Source: Norana najaformis (Eukaryota > Annelida > Clitellata > Crassiclitellata > Hormogastridae). From it: 64,000 bases of DNA. The translations under genes and the position numbers were made by a program. This document shows, piece by piece, positions 11,165 through 20,600 of this stretch (its first letter is position 1; every line of letters starts with the position of its first letter). The notes under the pieces were generated by a model that saw only the letters and a list, made by a program, of their open reading frames with translations, searched no databases and was not told where the DNA came from. The stretch lies in contig OZ029928.1 of the NCBI GenBank assembly GCA_964023275.1, positions 16,342,176-16,406,175 on the forward strand, given 5' to 3'.

Positions 11165-13858
11165 GACAATTTATATAGCGCCGTAACACGGCCGAGGCCG
11201 AAGAAAAGGGCGCTCTACATAAGTTCAGGCGACAATAGAAAATTAACTACAGTCATACGATAATTTAAATAGAAACGTTTTAAGCCCTTTCTTAAAGGCA
11301 TGTACACCACAAGCCTACTAAAGAGCAGTCGCGAATTATAGTATAAAAACGAGATAATAAAATAGATAGAAAGAAAGATTTGTTGCTAGTTACCGAATCA
11401 TAAATAGAAAATCTTTGGTTCAAAATAAAACATTTTTTTGTTACTTTAAAGTAAACGAAAAACAACATGTAAAGATGGGGTCTCTTATCGCGAGTCTGGA
11501 TGCCTCATAGAAGTCGGGCAAACTTACCGCAGGGTGATAAACATGTTTTCCAGTCTCTGTAACCAGAAAAACACCCGACTTCCATTCCAGGAGACGTTCC
11601 GTTGGTTATGCATCCATATAAAAGGGAACCGTTGTAAGTGAACGGAAGAGAACAGTTCTCCGGATGGATCAAATCGGCTGAAAAGAACCATAAAAGGTCA
11701 AGCGGAGGTCGAGGTCAAGGTCATTTCTCAGGTATATAAATACAGTAAATGTACACGTTTTTCTATAGCGTATGGCCTCGACCCTGCTCATTTTTAATGA
11801 ACTGATCGGGTGAGATCCTTTACCACCGCTGCCAGTTTGAATGGGTGCCACGGCATTTGGAGTATCTATGGCCTGCTTTAGGTAGCCAAATGGGAATAAA
11901 AATGTACTGTACACGTTTTTCTATAGCGACCGTATGGCTTCGACCCTGTTCATTTTTCAATGAATTTATGGGGTTAGGTCCTTCATCAACGGCTGAACTT
12001 TTGAATGGGCGCCACGCCATTCAAGCAAAGATCTTAGAGTCTACGACTCTAAGATCTTTGATTCAAGGTACCCGTGTATAGACCATGCTAGCCTGAGATT
12101 CAAATCTCTGAAATAAGCCACGATCTGATTGCGAATCCGGATTGATCCTCAGGCACAGAGGCTTCTTGGCATACGCGTTTACCGATGTAGCTAACTAGGT
12201 CAGTATGTGTATGTGTGTATCTGGCTATTTATATAGCGCTTTTAAGAACCTCACAAACGTGCTAGGGTAGTAGTTGGTGAGATTCACTTTTAAAAGGCGC
12301 TACTGCATGGACTCCTCTGTCCTGCGAAGACCAGTGCCTACTGGATGCTCAGTCAATTGGAGAGCATTGCCTTGAAGAAAGAGTGGGTTCTGGTTTCACC
12401 CCGTTGTAGTCAGATTTTTAAAAACCTGTTTAATATGTACATATTTAGCGGAAAACTTCCTATAGCGCCATCACTTTAGCACTAACATTCTCTAGAGGCA
12501 GTATATACAAGGCTTTTTTTCTAATTTAATGATCTATGTAATGCTTTATAGCAGCACTCTGTAAGTTTATAACTTTACAGCACTATAACCCAACGCTTTC
12601 AACATTCCGTTAAAATTAAGAGTAAAACATTCTTCCTTAAGGGTCAAAGGTATAGGAAGGGGCAAAAGCACAAATACCCCACTCTGTCGAGGGTCCATGA
12701 CCGTCTTCTCCTATGTGCCGGCACTTTGGGTAGAAGACGTAAGGGAATAGCAACAGACATTGTCGGGGAACGCGATGGTGTAGTGGTATGGTCTGTGCCT
12801 TGTAACCGAAAGGTCGCAGGTTCAAATCTGCCTTAACCACTGCGTAGCGACCTTGGAAAGTTGCTCACCCACAATTGTCTGTGAGGAAGGCAATGGGAAA
12901 CCACCTCACTCATCTCATCCCCGGGTAGCATAAAGCCAAAAGGACCTGCCTTCGAACAGAGAACTCATCATCATCATCACTGTCGGGTATATTCATATAA
13001 AGCACTTATGTTTTCATTAAATTAGTAATTTAATTGTAATAGAATCGCAGAACTGCTTTAGCGTCACTTGAAAATGTAATATGGCGCTGGTCGCATAATC
13101 TGATCGAAAAAATTACCGTAATCCTGCCTGTAGGTATCGTCACTGCTTTTGGCAAATGATAAGATCTGAAAGAAATTAAGAAATCAAACTTAAACAAACA
13201 AGTTTAACTTGAGTAGTATCAAGAAGACTGAATATTTCGCTAGAATTTGTAACTTTATTCTAATCGTAATCGTAATCTCGAAAATTTCTAAGGCGCTACT
13301 CTAAAACTAAGCGCAGGGCACCAGCTTATTTACGAGCGCTGCGTCAAGACAGAGGGGTTGTCCAAAGAGGCCATGTCAAGAACAAAGTCCGCTTGTCAGA
13401 AGACCACAGAAAGAAGGAGACAGAGGAGCTGTTAGGGTGGGTGGTGTTTGTGCTTAAGCTGAGAGAAATGAAAAGGTTGCGGATATCCGAACGGTCCGTT
13501 AAAAACGAAAAGTCATTTCGGCGTCAATTCTGAAACGTTAGAATTTCTTGTATTTTAAAGTTACCTCGTAGTGTTTGCAAAACGCGTTTGTCGTTATGAA
13601 GCTGCAGCAATTTCGAAGGCCCGATAGGAGTACGCAGATCCTAGAATCTTCGTTGTAGTCGAATCCAGAACATTGCGATCGGTGGTTGCATTCGAGTGCG
13701 CACTGACCCTTCGAAGCCACGATTCGAGTCTCGTCTGGTGGATCCATTGAACACACCGCTGCGCCACTGTCCCACGCTCTCGTCACTTCGAACAAATTGT
13801 CTGACTGAGTTCGCACCACAGGGAGAACCAGTAGCAACACAGCGACCTCTTTCAACAT
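10377..13858 (-). CDS. Secreted PAN/apple + FN2-like + fibrinogen-domain protein, gene A
   Basis: Four exons on the minus strand: 13858-13565, 13165-13117, 11677-11528 and 10987-10377 (TAG). All phases match and give 367 residues. Exon 1 encodes a signal peptide (MLKEVAVLLLVLPVVRTQS) and a PAN/apple-like segment with CALECNHRSQCSGFDY. Exon 2 is a 49-nt linker. Exon 3 encodes an FN2-like motif (CSLPFTYNGSLLYGC...EVGC...WKTC). Exon 4 is most of a FReD: WIVFQQRIDGSTDF, GEFWLGLEKVYRMTSQGSW, HNGMKFTTNDMDKD (calcium-site region) and NCAANHLGAFWYNSC with the conserved cysteine pair; the first FReD cysteine pair is absent. In the family FReD proteins bind sugars or acetylated groups in recognition or adhesion; the ligand here is unknown. 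Its paralogue, gene B, faces away from it at 29.6 kb. Confidence 0.88.
11107..11163. repeat. (TAA)n microsatellite
   Basis: About 19 perfect TAA units in the last intron of gene A, followed by ATTTATATAGCGCCGTAACA, a short decayed repeat. Confidence 0.97.
11735..11858 (-). repeat. SINE family C, partial copy
   Basis: Carries GTACACGTTTTTCTATAGCG, GCCTCGACCCTGCTCATTTT and GAATGGGTGCCACG from family C. It lies just upstream of the FN2-like exon of gene A, in the intron. Confidence 0.8.
11900..12190 (-). repeat. SINE family C copy interrupted by a foldback insert
   Basis: Second copy in tandem with 11735-11858. It includes the head block GAGATTCAAATCTCTGAAAT and the (reversed) tail. It is interrupted at 12026-12060 by a perfect palindrome flanked by a direct repeat (see that feature). 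Confidence 0.82.
12019..12067. mobile_element. 35-bp perfect foldback insert with 7-bp target-site duplication
   Basis: Bases 12026-12041 (CAAAGATCTTAGAGTC) are the exact reverse complement of 12045-12060, with a 3-base loop TAC. The insert is flanked by ATTCAAG at 12019-12025 and again at 12061-12067. Other family C copies have a single ATTTAAGG or similar at this point, so the direct repeat looks like a true target-site duplication made when the 35-bp palindrome entered the SINE. It has no coding capacity. Confidence 0.8.
12191..12764. other. Intron of gene A, nothing further recognised
   Basis: Between the family C and family D SINEs there are only short repeats such as TATTTATATAGCGCTTTTAA, which resembles SINE tails. 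No exon needed by the gene A frame lies here. Confidence 0.5.
12765..12985 (+). repeat. SINE family D, tRNA-derived
   Basis: Starts with GCGATGGTGTAGTGGTATGG (A box) and has B box GGTTCAAATC, then CACTGCGTAGCGACCTTGGA, GTCTGTGAGGAAGGCAATGG, ACCACCTCACTCATCTCATC and a (CAT)n tail. Other copies are at 27957-28170 and, reversed, at 50358-50575. Confidence 0.88.
13255..13475 (-). repeat. SINE-like family E copy
   Basis: Best-preserved family E copy: (AATCGT)3, GGCGCTACTCTAAAACTAAG, GAGCGCTGCGTCAAGACAGA, GTTGTCCAAAGAGGCCATGT. It sits in intron 1 of gene A, 85 bases or more from exon 1. Confidence 0.78.
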
Positions 13859-13925
13859 ATCGTGAAGCTAAAGAAAAAAGTCTGCGTAGCTGAACTGACA
13901 AAGATTAATACACAACAATGGCAAA
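13859..13925 (-). promoter_or_regulatory. Conserved 5' flank shared by FReD genes A and B
   Basis: On the minus strand the bases before the gene A ATG, from TTTGTCAGTTCAGCTACGCA through CTTTTTTCTTTAGCTTCACG, are the same as those before the gene B ATG at 29600. They probably represent the common 5' UTR and proximal promoter carried along in the duplication. No TATA box is obvious. Confidence 0.6.
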
Positions 13926-14142
13926 TTGTTTCTTACATTCTGGTTGTTGGTGATAGCAAGTCAGCTATATATAAAGAATCCGAAATAAATCTATACTGCA
14001 AGATTGAAACAGGCAACACTTACATTACAAAGATTCAGAAGATGCATGTCTGATGCATAACAATTACACGAAAAAGAGCCACACCCAGATAGAGGTGTAG
14101 TGTATATATATGTATATGTATATGTATATAGTATATTTGTGA

Positions 14143-14318
14143 GGTATGGTAGCTTCCCGGTTAGAGCGCTCGGCATGCAACACGGTGAGTACGGGTTCGA
14201 GCCTCCTCTGTGACGGTTACTGTGTCGGGACCTTGAGCAAGTCCTTCACTCTCTTATATTCAGCGTCATCGGTTGATGTTTAGTCATTATACAGTGGCGC
14301 TTAATAAATGCAGAAACA
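14143..14318 (+). repeat. SINE family B copy
   Basis: tRNA-like head GGTAGCTTCCCGGTTAGAGC with B box GGGTTCGAGCC, then GGACCTTGAGCAAGTCCTTC and the 3' end GTGGCGCTTAATAAATGCAG. Confidence 0.85.
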
Positions 14319-14451
14319 ATAAATGATAATGATCATAATCCTGTCCAGCCATCCAAGACTGGGATGAAAGTTAAAAATCTAAAATTGAAAGACAATGTAA
14401 GGTAGTCGTTCTTTTCCTACGTTTAAAAGTCTGTTTTTTTAAATATTACCA

Positions 14452-14711
14452 GTGCTTTTTTCAGGCGGAACGCTCCGGAATGGCGTTCCGGCACCTTTTT
14501 CCGGCTAATAAAAATAATTTAGTTTTTAATAAAAGAAATGCGTTACTAAGTTATTTTAATTATGTAATATAATGTAACTTATTTTAATTCAATTCCAGTG
14601 TCTACAGCTGTACGCTGTTTTCAACGTTTATCAATTAAAATAAACAATGAAATTTTAGCACAAAATTCCATAATTGTTCAGTTCCGGAAACTTTTTTCTA
14701 GAAAAAAGCAC
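14452..14711. mobile_element. Small non-autonomous DNA element with terminal inverted repeats
   Basis: GTGCTTTTTTC at 14452-14462 is exactly inverted at 14701-14711 (GAAAAAAGCAC), giving an element of about 260 bp. Allowing mismatches the inverted ends extend outward to about 20 bp. Inside the left end is a second inverted pair (CGGAACGC/GCGTTCCG), and the right end contains the palindrome CTTTTTTCTAGAAAAAAG. There is no transposase, so it is MITE-like; the superfamily is not assigned. Confidence 0.65.
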
Positions 14712-14766
14712 CGAATATTATCATCGTCACCTAGACGCTATGTCAGTTGGACAGCACGACCCTACA

Positions 14767-15185
14767 GTCTATAAAGAAGCACCTTTAAGAGGTTTTAAAC
14801 AGCGACATGTAAATATTTGAAACGGATGAAGTTAAAACCGAAGGAGTTAAAACGTATTCTTTTAAAACGGGTGGAGTTGAGAAGCACTCATCTCATACAT
14901 AGAGAGCGTAGAAGTGCGTCAGTCAGTCTATAAAGAAGCACCTTTAAGAGGTTTTAAACAGCGACATGTAAATATTTAGCCTAGCGAAAACATCAAGTAC
15001 CTCAAAGATATCTCGTAGAAACGCGTCTGGTTTAAATAGAATTAAAACGCGCTGCTTTGAAACGGATGAAGTTAAAAGCACTTCTCTGAAACCGAAGCAG
15101 TTAAAACGTATTCATTTAAAACGGGTGGAGTTGAGAAGCACTCATCTCATAGGCCTACACAGAGAGCGTAGAAGTGCGTCAGTCA
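14767..15185. repeat. Direct tandem duplication, two diverged units
   Basis: CAGTCTATAAAGAAGCACCT...ACATGTAAATATTT occurs at 14767 and 14926, and AAACGGATGAAGTTAAAA...AGAGCGTAGAAGTGCGTCAG at about 14820 and 15059. The second unit has an extra segment of about 80 bases. No coding frame. Confidence 0.85.
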
Positions 15186-16080
15186 AAACCTTCCGACTTC
15201 TTCGGCATCTATGAAGCTAAGTCGTTAGAACCAGCTTATTTACAAGCGCTGAAAAGTCGATGATTGGATGGATGCTTGCAGGTATGGGTCGATGACTTAC
15301 TCGGCAACCAGTCTTCACGCTTTCTCTAATAACATCAAGATCTCTCTCTCTCTCTCGCGGGCGCGCGTTTATCAAAGACATAAGCAATCGCCTTTATTTG
15401 CTACCAGGACGCTCGCAAACAACCAAGACAAATGAACTAACGCGCGCGCTCCTCGTATTTAGTAGAACAATCGCACTGCTAACGACACAAAGAAACAAAG
15501 AGACAGAGACAGACAGACAAAGCGAAAAGAGAAAGACAGGGAGAGATAAAGAGCCACACACAGAAACAGTCAGAGTCAGCGAAACAGGCAGACAGACAGA
15601 GCCAGCGAATCAATCTTCATTCAACTTCGTAGACAAAGACTTCGCAAAATATTTTCTTCGGCCCCTTGGTTATAACCTAAAACTCGTGCTCAAACATTGG
15701 CATCTTTAGACCTCTACAGTGGCCTATAGTAACTGCCCGAGAACGAAACATACGTTTGAGCCGAACCAGAAAACCCAGATCCCCACAAAGTACATGTTAA
15801 TTAGTGTTAATGACAAGCCACACAGCAAATGACTTACAAATTAATTATAGCAAACGGCCTCCAAACCACAGGCTTGCAGGGAAAGGCCTACACACTATAA
15901 GCTTAAAGAAAGGCCTATAACTATAAACCTATAGGAAAAGGCCTATAGACAAAAGACATACAAAATGGTCTGACAAATAGATACCTACAACAAAATGCAT
16001 GCCAAAAAACACCCGTCCACTAAATGCGTAAGCTTTGCCAAAGCAACGAACTCCGACTGTAGCAACCACGACTCTCATTA
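15186..16080. other. Intergenic stretch, no gene recognised
   Basis: Contains a short CTCTCTCTCGCGGGCGCGCG patch near 15340, an AGACAGACAGACA-type stretch at 15490-15600 and imperfect AGGCCTATA repeats at 15890-15950. Short open frames have low-complexity translations. Confidence 0.5.
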
Positions 16081-16089
16081 AGCTTAAGC

Positions 16090-16425
16090 TGCCTTTGTCT
16101 CTGTCTCTATCTGTCTGTCTGTCTCTCTCTCTAACTCTCCTTTTTCTTTCTCTCTCTCTCTCTCCTTTTTCTTTCTTTCTTTCTTTCTTTCTTTCTCTTT
16201 CTCTCTCTATCATACTCTCTCTCCTTCTCTCTCTCTCTCTATTATACTCTCTCTCCTTCTCTCTCTCTTTCTCTGCTCTCTGTCTGTCTCCCTCTATCTC
16301 TGTTTTTATCTCTATCTCTTTACTTTCTCTCTTCTTCTCTCTCTCTCTTTCTCTTTCTCTCTCTCTCTCTCTCTTTTCTCTCTCTCTCTCTTACTCACTC
16401 ACTCACTTTGTCCGTCTGTCTTTCT
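16090..16425. repeat. Polypyrimidine (CT/CTTT) tract
   Basis: About 335 bases of almost pure C and T made of CTCTCT, CTTTCTTT and CTGTCTGT blocks. The leucine/serine open frame across it is compositional. Confidence 0.95.
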
Positions 16426-16737
16426 TCTTTTGCTGTGAGACTGATTACCGTAATCATGGCAACGGCATAGCGACCGCTCATAAGGCTACTGTTAATGCTA
16501 GAACACAACACGCTATTTATCGTAGTCAAAGCAACGGCACTGTAAAGGATCACTGTAAGTCATGGTAACGACTAAACGAAATATTATCGTATCCACGGGA
16601 AACGATAGACTCGTCGAAAGCTTAATCCATGGTAACCGTGATTTACGTGCATTTATCACTGTCCACAGCAACGTAACACTACATGTGCTACGGATAAAAA
16701 TATCAATTACATTAGTGTGAATATATGAATTAAAAAT

Positions 16738-16790
16738 AAAACACACACATTCACACACACACACACACAAACACAAACACATACATACGT
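16738..16790. repeat. (CA)n microsatellite
   Basis: Imperfect CACACA repeat with CACAAACACA interruptions. Confidence 0.93.
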
Positions 16791-17046
16791 ATACACAATA
16801 CATCCATACTGTTGTACCGTTGTGATTGAACTGTTTGTTTATCAAAAATTTTGCAATTGAAAATTAAAGACTGCGTGTCTTTTCTCGAGTTAACGCTACA
16901 TTACAAATCGTTTCATAATCTGGATATTGACCTGATTGCGGCTTCGTTTTGGTGCGTCATCGTCTGATCCCTTGTGCGTTAGACACCGGCGCATTAGAAG
17001 TTATTAATTACAGTTACAACACCTATACATACATCATGCATGCATG

Positions 17047-17256
17047 CGTGGATACATACATACATACATACATACATACATAAATTTACAAATTCATAAA
17101 ACACTCTTGCTGGGTTTGAACCTATAATCTTTCAGCTATCAGCGAAACTCCCTAACCTTTTGTGCAGGCATCACGCTCAACAGTGGTGCGGAAAAGGCGC
17201 TATATAAATACCGAGATACACATACATACATACATACACACATAAATACATATACA

Positions 17257-17288
<32 letters not shown>

Positions 17289-17335
17289 AATACATACATA
17301 TACATACATACATACACACATACATACATACATAT
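17047..17335. repeat. (CATA)n microsatellite blocks
   Basis: Two blocks of CATACATA, 17050-17082 and 17218-17335, separated by a SINE-like piece ending in GGCGCTATATAAATACCGAG. Confidence 0.93.
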
Positions 17336-17375
17336 TATGAAACTCATTAACAATCCTTCATCTAGACGGATTTCA

Positions 17376-17668
17376 CTATTCGGACATAAATTCACAACTC
17401 ATTTTATCCGCTTGACCGAAATACTTGCTCGTATACGCATCATCGTCAGATTCAAAGAAAGCCATAAAACGTTTCGTACAGTTAGTCATTTGCGAACGAT
17501 AATGCTGCTGGCATGGTTTTTTTTGGAGAATACCCAAATTTCCATATGCACCAAACACCACCTCACGTGCCATGAACGTCACCTTTGGAATGCACTCGTA
17601 AGCGACGAGGAACCATCGATTGAAAGAAGAAAAGTTCTTTGTTCGATCGCAATAGAGTATTCGGTAAT
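17376..17668 (-). CDS. Candidate terminal exon, unrecognised protein, at the array edge
   Basis: An open minus-strand frame of about 98 codons runs from just after an AATATTGCAG acceptor-like site to TAG at 17376-17378. Composition is not low-complexity: five Cys, several Trp/Tyr/Phe, with RWFLVAYECIPKVTFMAREV and AFFESDDDAYTSKYFGQADK visible. The first 19 or so codons (GNYRILYCDRTKNFSS) are also present, with one change, in every 129-bp satellite unit, where the frame soon ends. No domain recognised, no upstream exon identified; the plus-strand frame at 17337-17687 competes. It may be a real exon whose 5' edge seeded the array, or chance. Confidence 0.25.
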
Positions 17669-20600
17669 TACCCTGCAATATTTTTGACAGGAAACAAGAA
17701 TTGTAGCCTACATGTAGCTTAGGCTCTTTTATTGCTTTCGCGGAAGCTTAGATGGAAGAAAAGTTCTTTGTTCGATCGAAGTAGAGTATTCGGTAATTAC
17801 CTTGCAATATTTTTGACAGGAAACAAGAATTGTAGCCTACATGTAGCTTAGGCTCTTTTATTGCTTTCGCGGAAGCTTAGATGGAAGAAAAGTTCTTTGT
17901 TCGATCGAAGTAGAGTATTCGGTAATTACCCTGCAATATTTTTGACAGGAAACAAGAATTGTAGCCTACATGTAGCTTAGGCTCTTTTATTGCTTTCGCG
18001 GAAGCTTAGATGGAAGAAAAGTTCTTTGTTCGATCGAAGTAGAGTATTCGGTAATTACCCTGCAATATTTTTGACAGGAAACAAGAATTGTAGCCTACAT
18101 GTAGCTTAGGCTCTTTTATTGCTTTCGCGGAAGCTTAGATGGAAGAAAAGTTCTTTGTTCGATCGAAGTAGAGTATTCGGTAATTACCCTGCAATATTTT
18201 TGACAGGAAACAAGAATTGTAGCCTACATGTAGCTTAGGCTCTTTTATTGCTTTCGCAGAAGCTTAGATGGAAGAAAAGTTCTTTGTTCGATCGAAGTAG
18301 AGTATTCGGTAATTACCCTGCAATATTTTTGACAGGAAACAAGAATTGTAGCCTACATGTAGCTTAGGCTCTTTTATTGCTTTCGCGGAAGCTTAGATGG
18401 AAGAAAAGTTCTTTGTTCGATCGAAGTAGAGTATTCGGTAATTACCCTGCAATATTTTTGACAGGAAACAAGAATTGTAGCCTACATGTAGCTTAGGCTC
18501 TTTTATTGCTTTCGCGGAAGCTTAGATGGAAGAAAAGTTCTTTGTTCGATCGAAGTAGAGTATTCGGTAATTACCCTGCAATATTTTTGACAGGAAACAA
18601 GAATTGTAGCCTACATGTAGCTTAGGCTCTTTTATTGCTTTCGCGGAAGCTTAGATGGAAGAAAAGTTCTTTGTTCGATCGAAGTAGAGTATTCGGTAAT
18701 TACCCTGCAATATTTTTGACAGGAAACAAGAATTGTAGCCTACATGTAGCTTAGGCTCTTTTATTGCTTTCGCGGAAGCTTAGATGGAAGAAAAGTTCTT
18801 TGTTCGATCGAAGTAGAGTATTCGGTAATTACCCTGCAATATTTTTGACAGGAAACAAGAATTGTAGCCTACATGTAGCTTAGGCTCTTTTATTGCTTTC
18901 GCGGAAGCTTAGATGGAAGAAAAGTTCTTTGTTCGATCGAAGTAGAGTATTCGGTAATTACCCTGCAATATTTTTGACAGGAAACAAGAATTGTAGCCTA
19001 CATGTAGCTTAGGCTCTTTTATTGCTTTCGCGGAAGCTTAGATGGAAGAAAAGTTCTTTGTTCGATCGAAGTAGAGTATTCGGTAATTACCCTGCAATAT
19101 TTTTGACAGGAAACAAGAATTGTAGCCTACATGTAGCTTAGGCTCTTTTATTGCTTTCGCGGAAGCTTAGATGGAAGAAAAGTTCTTTGTTCGATCGAAG
19201 TAGAGTATTCGGTAATTACCCTGCAATATTTTTGACAGGAAACAAGAATTGTAGCCTACATGTAGCTTAGGCTCTTTTATTGCTTTCGCGGAAGCTTAGA
19301 TGGAAGAAAAGTTCTTTGTTCGATCGAAGTAGAGTATTCGGTAATTACCCTGCAATATTTTTGACAGGAAACAAGAATTGTAGCCTACATGTAGCTTAGG
19401 CTCTTTTATTGCTTTCGCGGAAGCTTAGATGGAAGAAAAGTTCTTTGTTCGATCGAAGTAGAGTATTCGGTAATTACCCTGCAATATTTTTGACAGGAAA
19501 CAAGAATTGTAGCCTACATGTAGCTTAGGCTCTTTTATTGCTTTCGCGGAAGCTTAGATGGAAGAAAAGTTCTTTGTTCGATCGAAGTAGAGTATTCGGT
19601 AATTACCCTGCAATATTTTTGACAGGAAACAAGAATTGTAGCCTACATGTAGCTTAGGCTCTTTTATTGCTTTCGCGGAAGCTTAGATGGAAGAAAAGTT
19701 CTTTGTTCGATCGAAGTAGAGTATTCGGTAATTACCCTGCAATATTTTTGACAGGAAACAAGAATTGTAGCCTACATGTAGCTTAGGCTCTTTTATTGCT
19801 TTCGCGGAAGCTTAGATGGAAGAAAAGTTCTTTGTTCGATCGAAGTAGAGTATTCGGTAATTACCCTGCAATATTTTTGACAGGAAACAAGAATTGTAGC
19901 CTACATGTAGCTTAGGCTCTTTTATTGCTTTCGCGGAAGCTTAGATGGAAGAAAAGTTCTTTGTTCGATCGAAGTAGAGTATTCGGTAATTACCCTGCAA
20001 TATTTTTGACAGGAAACAAGAATTGTAGCCTACATGTAGCTTAGGCTCTTTTATTGCTTTCGCGGAAGCTTAGATGGAAGAAAAGTTCTTTGTTCGATCG
20101 AAGTAGAGTATTCGGTAATTACCCTGCAATATTTTTGACAGGAAACAAGAATTGTAGCCTACATGTAGCTTAGGCTCTTTTATTGCTTTCGCGGAAGCTT
20201 AGATGGAAGAAAAGTTCTTTGTTCGATCGAAGTAGAGTATTCGGTAATTACCCTGCAATATTTTTGACAGGAAACAAGAATTGTAGCCTACATGTAGCTT
20301 AGGCTCTTTTATTGCTTTCGCGGAAGCTTAGATGGAAGAAAAGTTCTTTGTTCGATCGAAGTAGAGTATTCGGTAATTACCCTGCAATATTTTTGACAGG
20401 AAACAAGAATTGTAGCCTACATGTAGCTTAGGCTCTTTTATTGCTTTCGCGGAAGCTTAGATGGAAGAAAAGTTCTTTGTTCGATCGAAGTAGAGTATTC
20501 GGTAATTACCCTGCAATATTTTTGACAGGAAACAAGAATTGTAGCCTACATGTAGCTTAGGCTCTTTTATTGCTTTCGCGGAAGCTTAGATGGAAGAAAA

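Noticed and set aside
16035..16568. 177-codon Leu/Ser-rich frame resembling a membrane protein
   Set aside because: Hydrophobicity comes from the polypyrimidine tract.
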